Both the position numbers and the translations under genes were made by a program. The notes under the pieces are model-generated. The model ran no database searches, was not told the origin of the DNA, and worked only from the letters and a program-made list of their open reading frames with translations. A DNA stretch of 64,000 nucleotides, taken from positions 3,596,001 to 3,660,000 of the forward strand of contig NZ_CP059733.1 of the NCBI RefSeq assembly GCF_000948985.2, in the 5' to 3' direction. Numbering within the stretch: the first letter of the stretch is position 1; each line of letters begins with the position of its first letter. The stretch comes from Thalassomonas viridans (lineage in GTDB: Bacteria; Pseudomonadota; Gammaproteobacteria; Enterobacterales; Alteromonadaceae). Shown here piece after piece: positions 1-8,546 of this stretch.

Positions 1-426
1 GAGCACATCACAGCCATACACGATGAGCTCAAAGCCGCCCTGAGCACACAAGAGCAAAAATTCACCGCCCGACTCGACAAGCTTCAGCAAAGCATGGAAC
101 AGCAATTCTCCCAAATGGACAAGCGAATCCGGCAGCTCGACAAAACCCATGATGATACCGAAGCCGGTTTACAAAAAAGCCTGGAAGGACTCGCATCCGA
201 GCATGAAATACTGGTCGCCAACACAGAGCAGGACTTTAAAAAGATGGACCAGTCCCTCAATGATGAAAGCGCCTCACTGACGCACAGCTTTAACGAAAAA
301 CTCGAACAGCTAGACGCTCACCTTGAAGAGGTCTCCAAAGAACTCAGCTCATCAAAAACTGACCGTAAAACCCTGGCGAAGCTGCTCGCAACCATGGCAA
401 CCAACCTAGAAGATGACCAGCTATAA
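1..426 (+). CDS. Coiled-coil protein, C-terminal part (5' end outside window)
   Basis: The reading frame is open from base 1, so only the last 141 residues are visible. The sequence is very rich in Glu, Gln, Lys, Asp, Leu and Ser with heptad-like spacing and no Cys, typical of a long soluble coiled coil; no enzymatic motif is visible. Its TAA stop overlaps the ATG of the next gene by one base (TAATG), which indicates translational coupling with the OmpA-like membrane protein. It is therefore the first visible member of an operon that continues with a Ras-like GTPase and a c-di-GMP enzyme. A structural or scaffolding role is an inference. The family was not recognised. Confidence 0.75.
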   Translation, partial: EHITAIHDELKAALSTQEQKFTARLDKLQQSMEQQFSQMDKRIRQLDKTHDDTEAGLQKSLEGLASEHEILVANTEQDFKKMDQSLNDESASLTHSFNEKLEQLDAHLEEVSKELSSSKTDRKTLAKLLATMATNLEDDQL

Positions 427-2201
427 TGCCCAAAAGTACTTCAGCAGAACACGTTGAATCACGGCAGGACATAGAACAAATAAGAAGGCTGATACTGGGA
501 AAGGAAAACCGCCTGGTCAGGGAGACCATCAAAGAGGAAGCCCGCAATACCGTGACCGGCGCCCTGACCGAGGCATTACACGACAGGCAAAACCAGGACG
601 GCTCCATCGACAAGGTTTTGCAGCCCCTGGTGGAAGATTCTGTCGAAAAATCTGTCACCCACAACCGTGAACGCCTGGTCAGCTCGTTATACCCTTTAGT
701 CGGCAGTTTGGTAAGAAAGTCTGTCACTGCCTTTTTGGCCGATTTTATGGAAAAAACCAACCAGCTGATTGAAAACAGCCTGACCATCAAGGGCCTGAAA
801 TGGCGCATAAAAGCAAAGCAGGCCGGGGTCAGTTTTGCCCAATACGCGGCTTCACAGACTTTTGTTTATCGCGTCGAACACATCCTGCTTATTCACAGGG
901 AAACCGGCTTGCTGCTCAACTCGGTTGATTTAAGCCATAAAGGCAAAAGCGACCCGGCCCTGATTTCTGCCATGCTGACGGCAATTAATGATTTTGTCGG
1001 CGATTCGTTTCTAGCCGGCGAAGACGGCCTCAAAGAAGAATTACAGGCCGTCAGCACAGACAATTTTAACCTGTTAATCAAACCCGGCCCCAGCGCTTTG
1101 GTGGTTGCCGCGGTGATCGGCAGCCCGCCGCAAAAAGTCAGTGATCAGCTGCAGCTGACGTTGGAAGAGATTCACCGTTTATATATCAATGAACTTAACG
1201 ATTTTGACGGCGATAACCAGACTTTTAAAAACTCCGCCAACCTGCTGCGCGACTGTTTATTGTCAGAGCAGAAAAACACCGAGGAAAGCGGCAAAAAAAT
1301 CCCCTGGCCAGCCTGGACTTTGCTGATACTCGCACTGATATACGGCGGCTATCAGACCATGCTCTGGTTTAACAACAATCAGCTGGAGGGCAAGATCAAA
1401 CAACTGGCCCATCAGCCGGGCATCATCATCAAACAGCTGGAAGTATATGGTAACAACAGAATTAAACTCGACATCCTGCGGGATCCTGATGCTATAACCA
1501 TCTCCGGCTGGTTTCAGGAACACGGTTTAGCCGTTAACCGCCTTAATATCAGCGAGCACCGTTATCATTCCCTTGACCCGGAAATCATACACATGCGCGC
1601 ACGTCAGATACTTGCCCGGTATCCAGGCATAGCCTCCACCTGGCAAAACAACAGGCTTACCCTGTCAGGCGCCTTAGATATCATCGAAATGGAAAAATTG
1701 CGCAATAAGCTGTCAATCGCCGGATTTGCCGAACCAATGAATCTCAGCACCGCACAATTGCAATTAACCCCGGCTTTTGCACCGGCGACAGATACGGCAA
1801 CAGAAAATAAAATCAAACAACAGGTCTTTAACACCCTGGTGGGGCAAATATCCTCCATCCAGCTTGACTTTGCCGTGGCAAGTGAGGCCATCACACCGAA
1901 AATGCACTTGGCTTTGCAACGCATCTATCGGGATATCTCCCGGTTAACCCCCCTGGCGGAAACACTTGAATTAAGCTTCGGGCTGCTCATTATCGGCAGC
2001 AGCGATAATACCGGCAATAAAGCTGCTAACCGGGCATTGAGTCTTCAAAGGGCTGAGAATACCGCGCAGGCCTTGCAGCAATTGGGGTTGAGCAAAGACA
2101 AGATGTATGTCACCGGCCTGGGACAGCTTGATATCGCCCAGGTAGCAGATACCGCAAGAAAAGTGATGTTTAACGTGATCTTTATTGATAAATCACAATG
2201 A
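426..2201 (+). CDS. Membrane-anchored OmpA-like C-terminal domain protein
   Basis: 591 aa. The first ~290 residues are predicted cytoplasmic, helical and highly charged. A single transmembrane segment follows at about residues 293-313 (starts IPWPAWTLLILALIYGG). Residues ~320-450 look like BON/secretin-type alpha-beta repeats, and ~470-591 resemble a degenerate OmpA/MotB peptidoglycan-binding domain (GSSDNTGN, ANRALSLQRAENTAQAL, VTGLGQ). The topology suggests a link between the cytoplasm and the cell wall. It starts on the overlap with the upstream coiled-coil gene and lies ahead of a Ras-like GTPase and a GGDEF-EAL gene, so it may be the envelope anchor of a GTPase-controlled complex. Domain calls rest on motifs read by eye; the partnership is inferred from gene order. 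Confidence 0.75.
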   Translation: MPKSTSAEHVESRQDIEQIRRLILGKENRLVRETIKEEARNTVTGALTEALHDRQNQDGSIDKVLQPLVEDSVEKSVTHNRERLVSSLYPLVGSLVRKSVTAFLADFMEKTNQLIENSLTIKGLKWRIKAKQAGVSFAQYAASQTFVYRVEHILLIHRETGLLLNSVDLSHKGKSDPALISAMLTAINDFVGDSFLAGEDGLKEELQAVSTDNFNLLIKPGPSALVVAAVIGSPPQKVSDQLQLTLEEIHRLYINELNDFDGDNQTFKNSANLLRDCLLSEQKNTEESGKKIPWPAWTLLILALIYGGYQTMLWFNNNQLEGKIKQLAHQPGIIIKQLEVYGNNRIKLDILRDPDAITISGWFQEHGLAVNRLNISEHRYHSLDPEIIHMRARQILARYPGIASTWQNNRLTLSGALDIIEMEKLRNKLSIAGFAEPMNLSTAQLQLTPAFAPATDTATENKIKQQVFNTLVGQISSIQLDFAVASEAITPKMHLALQRIYRDISRLTPLAETLELSFGLLIIGSSDNTGNKAANRALSLQRAENTAQALQQLGLSKDKMYVTGLGQLDIAQVADTARKVMFNVIFIDKSQ

Positions 2202-2301
2202 TTTATCTCAAAAAAGTAATCACGGCGAAAAATGCAACCGCATACGCTACACTTGGCATATACAGATAATAATAACAGGTTGGCACAACGGAGATGACGC
2301 T

Positions 2302-2817
2302 TTGATTCAGAAAAAAATCTGCCTGTTAGGCGCATCCAGCGTCGGCAAGACCAGTTTAGTCAGGCAATTCGTCGAGGGTATCTTCAGCGAAAAATACCTG
2401 ACCACCATAGGCGTTAAAGTCGATAAAAAAGTTGTCTCTTTAGCGCACGAACAAGTGCAGTTACTGCTGTGGGATATCGAAGGCAACGATCGTTATCATG
2501 TCTTTCAGGAGCGCTACCTGCGCGGCGCCGCAGCCTACATCATAGTGGTGGACCAAACCCGCGCCTCTTCCCTGCTCGAAGGCATAGATATACACACCCT
2601 CGCCCGCCAGGCCAGCGACTGCCCGGCGATACTGGCAATCAATAAAAATGACTTACAGGCCACCTGGCACTGGGATGACAGTGAAAATAAAAGCTATCAC
2701 AAGCTGTTCGACCTGCAATTTATCACCAGTGCAAAAACCGGAGAGCAGGTAGAAGCCATGTTTCTGGCAATAGCCGAGCTGCTGTACAGGAGTAAAAAAG
2801 ATGACGTCACCACTTAA
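2302..2817 (+). CDS. Ras/Rab-like small GTPase (TTG start)
   Basis: 171 aa from a TTG start at 2302, chosen because GGAG lies at 2290-2293 with 8-nt spacing and because the protein then begins right at the first beta strand. An in-frame ATG at 2185 would add 39 residues with no GTPase character and overlap the previous gene. All five G motifs are visible: P-loop GASSVGKTS (10-18), switch I Thr in TTIGV (34-38), WDIEG (57-61), NKND (114-117) and TSAK (142-145). The residue after the WDxxG glycine is Asn rather than the catalytic Gln of Ras, as in many bacterial Ras-like proteins, so intrinsic hydrolysis may be slow or need a partner. No lipidation Cys is present at the C-terminus. It overlaps the downstream GGDEF-EAL gene by 17 bases. 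The role is probably a molecular switch for its operon partners (inference). Confidence 0.88.
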   Translation: MIQKKICLLGASSVGKTSLVRQFVEGIFSEKYLTTIGVKVDKKVVSLAHEQVQLLLWDIEGNDRYHVFQERYLRGAAAYIIVVDQTRASSLLEGIDIHTLARQASDCPAILAINKNDLQATWHWDDSENKSYHKLFDLQFITSAKTGEQVEAMFLAIAELLYRSKKDDVTT

Positions 2818-4927
2818 CCATGTGCTCAATGCCCTGGACCAACTTGTCCTTGAAGTTATCGACAGCAAAACAGGCACGGTAAAGTTAATTGGCGGCGACA
2901 ACCTGTGGGTCGGTGATTTATTCCCCCAGTCACGCGGCCGGGATACCTTTGTTATCGACGATGAAACTCCCTTTTTACATGATTTTTTGCATGACGCCCG
3001 GCAAGTATGGCGCGAGCCACGCGATGCCCGGCTAAAATCCGGCTTTTGGACCGAAATTACCAAAAACAAATCGGAATTGCATTTAGAAGCCATAGCCATC
3101 AAAAAAGAGCAGCGAAACTTACTGGTGATCGCAAACCAACAGGAAGAATTCAAACTGCACCAGCATACCAAACAACTGGCCCGGGAATTATTGCTGTCCA
3201 ATGACCGCCTCTTTTTACAGAATGAATACCTGCACACCCGGTTGCTTTCTATTTTTAAACAGCCGTCTGAGCACAGCGCCCTGCCGGTAGCGCTCACCAA
3301 TATCATAGAAAATGCCGAATTCGCCGTGGTCATTGTCGATGATAACCTAACCACTATCGTTGAAAACTCGGCCGCCCAAAGCCTGTTCGAAGAAAATAAA
3401 CCCTTTCACAGCCAGCCGTCCAACCCCATAGAAATCATTCTGAAATTGATGAAAAATCAATTACCAGAGTACGACAGGATTTTATCAACCAAGTCGAACT
3501 GGAACGGCGAGTTATGCTGGATGTCTCCGCCGGCAACATTAAAATGGCTGAAAATATCTTTCTATCCGGTAAAAAATAAACTCAACAAACTGGAAAACTG
3601 GATAGTTTTTGCCAACGACATCAGCACCATTAAATATTTAGTACAACGCAATGAACAACTCGCGCTGCAGGATATGCTGACCGAATTGCCGAACCGCTTT
3701 TCCTTCTGGCAAACGCTCGAAAAGCACATAGCCTCGGCAACCCCTTTCTACCTGCTCTATGTCGATATCAATAACTTTCGGAGACACAACGAATTTTATG
3801 GTCACGACGAAGGCGATAAGCTGCTGGTAGAGTTCGGTAAACGCCTTAAAAATGAAATAAAAGCATCCGATTTTATTGCCAGGGTTGGCGGTGATGAATT
3901 TGCCATTATTTTAGCGAACCTGGACAACCAAAAGTCATGCGAAATAGCGATACAACGCATATTCAGCCATATCAAAAAGCCCTTTACCACCAGTAAAGCC
4001 GAAGATTTCAATATCAGTATCAGCATTGGCGCGGCCAGTTTTCCCCATGACGCCCAGACGGCAGAAGAGTTGATGAAGTTTGTTGATTTAAGCGCATATA
4101 ACGGCAAGAAAAGTAACAAAAACTCCCTGCAATTTTATTCCCAGTCGATGAAAGATGCTTCGCATCAGGCCATTCAGATCGAAAATGAACTGAGGCGCGC
4201 CATAGAAAATGATGAATTTGAATTGTTTCTACAGCCGATAGTCAACTTAGCCAACAACAAGATTGAAAAAGCCGAGGCCCTGATCCGCTGGAATCATCCT
4301 AAAAAAGGCATGGTCGGGCCGGACAAGTTCATACCCGTTGCAGAAAAAAGCGAATTGATTATTGCCATTGGCGAATGGGTCATCAGCAGGGCCTGCCAAC
4401 TGGTCAAGCAAATAAATGAACTCGGCTACCGCATCAAAATTTCCATGAACCTGTCTTCAGCCCAGGTAACCGACAGGAATTTATTCTCCTACCTGCACAC
4501 CTGTGTCAATAATTACCAGGTAGACCCCTATCTGCTGGAGCTGGAAGTAACTGAAGGCGTACTGGTTGACGATTATTCCGTTGCCAATAAATTATTGAGC
4601 AAAGTCAGAACCATAGGTATGAGTGTCTCTGTTGACGATTTTGGCACCGGGTATAGCTCGTTAAGTTACCTGAAACAGTTGCCCCTGGATTTCATCAAAA
4701 TTGACCGCTCTTTTATCAAAGACATTGTCAGCGACGATAATGACAAAGCCATAGTACGGGCGGTTATTGCCATGGCGCATAACCTCAACCTATGCGTGAT
4801 CGCCGAAGGCGTAGAAACAGAAGAGCAACTGAATTTCCTTACCGACAATTCATGTAATTCTGTTCAGGGCTACTTGTTCAGCCGCCCGGTGAAATTTACC
4901 GACTTCATCGAATTGCTGCAGCATTAA
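2801..4927 (+). CDS. PAS-GGDEF-EAL cyclic-di-GMP turnover protein
   Basis: 708 aa with a good ribosome-binding site (AGGAG at 2788-2792). The N-terminal ~160 residues are of unknown type and end in a helical linker. A PAS-like fold spans about 165-285. The GGDEF domain (~290-450) keeps RVGGDEF at 361-367. The EAL domain (~460-708) keeps EAL at 492-494, the NLSS motif, the DDFGTGYSS loop at 612-620 and AEGVET near the end, so both halves look catalytically competent for making and degrading c-di-GMP. No transmembrane helix is seen, so it is probably cytosolic. As the last gene of the operon it overlaps the GTPase gene, suggesting that GTPase state and c-di-GMP output are coupled. That coupling is inferred. 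Confidence 0.9.
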   Translation: MTSPLNHVLNALDQLVLEVIDSKTGTVKLIGGDNLWVGDLFPQSRGRDTFVIDDETPFLHDFLHDARQVWREPRDARLKSGFWTEITKNKSELHLEAIAIKKEQRNLLVIANQQEEFKLHQHTKQLARELLLSNDRLFLQNEYLHTRLLSIFKQPSEHSALPVALTNIIENAEFAVVIVDDNLTTIVENSAAQSLFEENKPFHSQPSNPIEIILKLMKNQLPEYDRILSTKSNWNGELCWMSPPATLKWLKISFYPVKNKLNKLENWIVFANDISTIKYLVQRNEQLALQDMLTELPNRFSFWQTLEKHIASATPFYLLYVDINNFRRHNEFYGHDEGDKLLVEFGKRLKNEIKASDFIARVGGDEFAIILANLDNQKSCEIAIQRIFSHIKKPFTTSKAEDFNISISIGAASFPHDAQTAEELMKFVDLSAYNGKKSNKNSLQFYSQSMKDASHQAIQIENELRRAIENDEFELFLQPIVNLANNKIEKAEALIRWNHPKKGMVGPDKFIPVAEKSELIIAIGEWVISRACQLVKQINELGYRIKISMNLSSAQVTDRNLFSYLHTCVNNYQVDPYLLELEVTEGVLVDDYSVANKLLSKVRTIGMSVSVDDFGTGYSSLSYLKQLPLDFIKIDRSFIKDIVSDDNDKAIVRAVIAMAHNLNLCVIAEGVETEEQLNFLTDNSCNSVQGYLFSRPVKFTDFIELLQH

Positions 4928-4932
4928 CAAAA

Positions 4933-4960
4933 CCACCGCTCCCGGCAAGGGAGTCGGTGA
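4933..4960 (+). terminator. Terminator hairpin after the GGDEF-EAL gene
   Basis: A GC-rich stem, CACCGCTCCC paired with GGGAGtCGGTG (one bulged T), is followed by a short CTTTT run. It lies in the 59-bp gap between two convergent genes and may serve both. Confidence 0.55.
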
Positions 4961-4986
4961 CTTTTAACCCGCTGCTTTCACTAGGG

Positions 4987-7104
4987 CTAATCAAATTTCA
5001 GCATTACCGGAACGTCAACCAGGCGATCAAGCCCTAAATAAGCAGGCTGCCGGCTTTGAATATTAAAAAATTCAGGCTGTGGCGACCGGCTGTAAGCGTT
5101 CTGCCATTCTATCAGGGCAAAATCATCAATATTTATCCGGGCCTTTTCACCGCTTGGCAATAGCAGTTCAGCCAATACCCGGTAACTTCTGTAACCGATA
5201 CGGGGCGAATTAAACTCCAGCTCAACATGTTGCCAGTTGGCATCGGCGGCTAAATCAACGCTGCCGATCAAATGCTTTTTGCCCTTGTTGAAGGCATCAA
5301 ACAGTTTCTGGGATCTTTTCCTGCCCTGCCAGTAAAAGTTCACCTTAACCGCTTCGCTGGTTTGAAATTTGGCGGTAACCGTCATGGCGCTACTGGGCTT
5401 GTAAACCCGGCGGAAACTCTGCATGCCAAAAAAGCTCGGTCTTGACCCACTAAGCTCAAGCGATAAACTTTTATTGCCGCTGGCGCCAAAGTCGTTCACC
5501 GACATATGTTCACGCTCAAACAACCAGCCCCGCTCCGGGCTGCTGAAAGTATCAAAGCTTTCAAAGTCGCTGCCGTTGATTAAGTTAGTCCCCAAACGGT
5601 AACGCACGTCCTGATCCGGCAAGGCAACGGCGGTTAGCTCCTGTTGCCAGGGCAAGTGATACAGGCTCGCCACCCGGGTATTTTTGTCAAACGCCAGCGG
5701 TTGCATTTCAACCGCGCTATCTAGCCGCTTGCCCATGCCTGCATAACCTTGGTTATCCCGGGTTATCACCCCATGCCCGCCTGACCGGCCAATAAAGGTG
5801 TTACGGATTTCTGACAACTCCTTGAGGCGTTTCATCACGGTATAGCGGTGCATGCCGGTGGCAGGTGTCGGCTTGTAGCCTTTAACATAAAGCGGCACAA
5901 TCTCTGCCCGGTGAAACTTACCGTCATCAAGCCAGACATAAAGAATAAAGCTGTGCTGGGTGGCACTGAAATTCTGATCAAAAATAAAGTTGCCCATAGA
6001 ATAGGCAATCAGTTTATTGTTATACAACTCCAGCCCCTGGCTGACATGGGGATGGTGGGCGATAGCAATGGCGGCTCCAACGTCCAGCGACGATTTCAGC
6101 CGCTGCTCGGTGACCCCGGTAGGGCCGTCGGCGTATTCCAGGCTGCCGTGATATTGCACTAGGGTTACCCGGTTTTGTTCAACCTCACCGGCAACCGAGC
6201 TTAAAATATTTGCCATAGAACCATAGGCCGCGCCGCCATGCTCATGGTTAGCGGTTTGCGTAGGCTTGGCGCTGCCTTCCCAGCCGACATAGCCCAGCAT
6301 GGAAAAATCCTTGTTGTTAATTTTCTGCCGGTAAGCCTTTAATGCCGCCTTTTCATTAATACCGGCGCCGGAATAACCGAGCTCGCTTTGTTCCAGAAAG
6401 GCCAGGGTTGAATTCAGGCCGGACTCTTTGTAGTCATAAGTGTGGTTATTGCCCAGCGACACGTAATCAATGCCCGCCCAGGTTAAGGCATCAAGTATTT
6501 CCGGCTGAGAGTAAAAAGTTACCGACTTAGACGCCCGCTCTCCAGGGGTTTTATCGGCAACCTGGGTTTCAAGATTAACCGCGGCATAATCGGCAATGCT
6601 CATATAAGGCTTGATATGTTCGACAATGGCCCGGCTGTCGGCCAGTTTATGCTCCGGACGGATCAACACTTCGTCGCCAAAATAAGGCTTATAATAACGC
6701 CGCCCCATCATCACATCACCGCCAAATGCCAGCATTACCCGGTTTTTAGCCCGGGAAACCAGGCTGATATCATTAAGCAGGGAAGCAGAGTTATGCGCCA
6801 GTTCATAATGGCTAAAGGTTTGCACTAAAGGAAAATAACCGGGATGCGAAAACCTGAGCTGATAGGTATCGGCTGCGGCAGGTTTTAGTTCAAAGCCACC
6901 ATCATTATCACTTATGTCCCGCGTTTCCAGCACTTCAACTTTTACGCCGCTAACCGCCCTGCCTTGTTCGTCAACTATACTGCCTGTTAAGTTAAACTCA
7001 GCCTGTTCCTCACTCCCGGCATTGGCAACACAGTTAACACTCAGCCCCAAAGGCAAAGCCAGTAAACATGCTCTAAGAAAATATCGCATTTTTATTCCCG
7101 TCAT
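4987..7104 (-). CDS. CapA-family secreted protein with carboxypeptidase-regulatory-like N-domain
   Basis: 705 aa. A signal peptide (LRACLLALPLGLSVNCVANA) precedes a CarboxypepD_reg-like beta-sandwich (~38-100). A PGA_cap/CapA metallophosphoesterase-like domain (~122-400) shows GGDVMMGR at 128-135, VNLE, GNNHTYDY at 218-225, HHPHV at 350-354 and GNFIFD at 371-376, the full motif set of the family. A C-terminal ~250-residue region looks like a carbohydrate-binding beta-sandwich. CapA proteins act in poly-gamma-glutamate capsule synthesis or transport, but many CapA-domain proteins in marine bacteria are uncharacterised and no pgs/cap partner genes are nearby. An exopolymer-related function is thus only a family inference. 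A second possible start is the ATG at 7089, which leaves a compact signal peptide. Confidence 0.82.
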   Translation of the reverse strand: MTGIKMRYFLRACLLALPLGLSVNCVANAGSEEQAEFNLTGSIVDEQGRAVSGVKVEVLETRDISDNDGGFELKPAAADTYQLRFSHPGYFPLVQTFSHYELAHNSASLLNDISLVSRAKNRVMLAFGGDVMMGRRYYKPYFGDEVLIRPEHKLADSRAIVEHIKPYMSIADYAAVNLETQVADKTPGERASKSVTFYSQPEILDALTWAGIDYVSLGNNHTYDYKESGLNSTLAFLEQSELGYSGAGINEKAALKAYRQKINNKDFSMLGYVGWEGSAKPTQTANHEHGGAAYGSMANILSSVAGEVEQNRVTLVQYHGSLEYADGPTGVTEQRLKSSLDVGAAIAIAHHPHVSQGLELYNNKLIAYSMGNFIFDQNFSATQHSFILYVWLDDGKFHRAEIVPLYVKGYKPTPATGMHRYTVMKRLKELSEIRNTFIGRSGGHGVITRDNQGYAGMGKRLDSAVEMQPLAFDKNTRVASLYHLPWQQELTAVALPDQDVRYRLGTNLINGSDFESFDTFSSPERGWLFEREHMSVNDFGASGNKSLSLELSGSRPSFFGMQSFRRVYKPSSAMTVTAKFQTSEAVKVNFYWQGRKRSQKLFDAFNKGKKHLIGSVDLAADANWQHVELEFNSPRIGYRSYRVLAELLLPSGEKARINIDDFALIEWQNAYSRSPQPEFFNIQSRQPAYLGLDRLVDVPVMLKFD

Positions 7105-7345
7105 TTATTTTTTGCTGTCAGTATATCGTTTTTATTTCCCCCGCTTTTATTCCTATCGCTCGGCAAACCATAACTTAAAGGCATAGGAGCTTGGATACCA
7201 TCAACTCAGGCTAGTACCGATATCCCCGGTCTACGGTGAAAAAATGCCCTTTGCCCTGTTAATACAACTTGCAAGAAATTGTATACAGTATAAAATCAAA
7301 CATATTGGTTAACATAATAATAACAAGACTTTTAGGGAGGAGCGT

Positions 7346-7774
7346 ATGACCAGTGCCGAGCAATTATTACGATTTAATGAGTCCATTCGGACTGAACCGG
7401 TATTGCCATTCACTATTGCTCCTGTCAAACCAGCAGATAAACTCACCGCCAAAGAGCTTTTCTTCATTCATAAGCTGGATAAGATCACCGGCGAACACCA
7501 TCATGATCTGCTGTTCAACAGCACCACTGCTGCAAAATTACTTGCCACCAGCAATCGCCAGCTACACCGCAAACTATCGGAACTGTTCGGAAAAAACTTT
7601 ACCCAGTACCTGTGCCACTACCGCCTGGCCCGCGCCTTGCCGCTGTTAAAAACCGGTTTGCAAGTCGTGCTGATCTGCGAAATGGTCGGTTTCTCCTCGG
7701 CCTCCTATTTTGCCAAATGCTTTAAAAAAGCCTATGCCCTGACCCCGAAACAATTCCAGCAGGGCAAGCACTAA
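7346..7774 (+). CDS. Short AraC-type DNA-binding regulator
   Basis: 142 aa with a strong ribosome-binding site (GGGAGGAG at 7335-7342). Residues ~50-140 form an AraC/XylS double helix-turn-helix domain: a first helix pair around LLATSNRQLHRKLSELFG, then the typical RLARALPLL and MVGFSSASYFAKCFKK segments and the TPKQF ending. There is no ligand-binding cupin; the N-terminal 50 residues are short and uncharacterised. The HTH resembles the output domain of hybrid two-component sensors, so this may be a detached output module or a partner of a receptor elsewhere. It lies between the divergent CapA gene and the two Cys-rich mini-protein genes, which are candidate targets. Confidence 0.85.
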   Translation: MTSAEQLLRFNESIRTEPVLPFTIAPVKPADKLTAKELFFIHKLDKITGEHHHDLLFNSTTAAKLLATSNRQLHRKLSELFGKNFTQYLCHYRLARALPLLKTGLQVVLICEMVGFSSASYFAKCFKKAYALTPKQFQQGKH

Positions 7775-7907
7775 AAATGTCCAACCTGTTATATTTTTTG
7801 GCGAACCTGTTTTAACGCCGGTTAAAAAAACTCAGTAGACTGATTGGGTCTGCATGGTACTAAAGCCAAACGCAGACCTTCATTATCAGTAACGAGAAGG
7901 ATTGAAA

Positions 7908-8102
7908 ATGGGATCTTCAACAATAAGAAAAACATTATTGGCACTCAGCCTGGGACTGGGCTTAAGCGGCCTGGCGTCAACCACGGCCATTGCCGGCCCG
8001 GGTGAAAGAGAGTGCCAGACACTTGAGCTCAGATGCCTCAAAGGCGATGCCGCAGCCTGCGACACACATGACCGCTTATGCTGGCGCTGGGGTCCGCGCT
8101 AA
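7908..8102 (+). CDS. Secreted four-cysteine mini-protein, copy 1
   Basis: 64 aa starting at ATG 7908 (GAAGG 7 nt upstream); a TTG two codons earlier is less likely. A signal peptide ends at about AIAG, leaving a ~35-residue mature peptide. The mature part has Cys spaced C-x6-C-x7-C-x6-C with Gly-Asp between the second and third Cys (LKGDAAAC). The next gene encodes a paralogue with the same spacing. The GD...AC pattern is reminiscent of half a Sel1-like repeat. Function is unknown; a disulfide-stabilised periplasmic or secreted peptide is the likely form. Confidence 0.7.
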   Translation: MGSSTIRKTLLALSLGLGLSGLASTTAIAGPGERECQTLELRCLKGDAAACDTHDRLCWRWGPR

Positions 8103-8170
8103 CCCCAAAAGCCGAGTCTTACGACTCAATTTTTATTATAACTATTAACAAGAACAAAAAAGGAGTTCTC

Positions 8171-8356
8171 ATGAAATCATCACATGTCAAAAAAATACTG
8201 CTGGCACTTAGCCTCGGCGTTGGCCTGAACGGCTTTGTCTCTGTCACTGCCACAGCAGGACCCGCCCTGGAGTGTCATCAGCTGGAAGATCTTTGCCGCA
8301 TGGGCGATCGCAATGCCTGTTACCAGCTTGAACGCTACTGTCGTATCGCTCCCTAG
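8171..8356 (+). CDS. Secreted four-cysteine mini-protein, copy 2
   Basis: 61 aa from ATG 8171 with AGGAG directly upstream (8161-8165). An in-frame alternative start at 8078 would overlap copy 1 and has no ribosome-binding site. It has the same architecture as the gene 68 bp upstream: KKILLALSLGVGLNGF signal-peptide core, then mature Cys spaced C-x6-C-x7-C-x6-C with GDRNAC. The signal peptides are also alike (LLALSLG.GL.G), so this is a tandem duplication with divergence of the mature peptide outside the Cys frame. Function unknown. Confidence 0.7.
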   Translation: MKSSHVKKILLALSLGVGLNGFVSVTATAGPALECHQLEDLCRMGDRNACYQLERYCRIAP

Positions 8357-8386
8357 AAAAAATAGTTAAAAGAACTGTCATAGGCC

Positions 8387-8414
8387 TGTGCATCTGTGTT
8401 CATACAGATGCACA
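8387..8414. terminator. Hairpin between convergent genes
   Basis: Perfect 11-bp stem TGTGCATCTGT / ACAGATGCACA with a 6-nt loop between the mini-protein gene and the convergent cytochrome gene. There is no clear U-tract, so use as a bidirectional terminator is only likely. Confidence 0.45.
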
Positions 8415-8546
8415 CTTAACCAGCTAAAACATAAAAAAACACAGGGCTTTCCGGACGACCCCCCATCGTTTTAGATTATTTTCAGACTTCATTAACCCCT
8501 GGTTTAAATCGCAATAAAGCATGTCTTAGCATAGAGTTAGCGATAA

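Noticed and set aside
344..808. 154-codon minus-strand ORF
   Set aside because: Lies opposite two well-supported overlapping genes and has no protein-like composition or ribosome-binding site.
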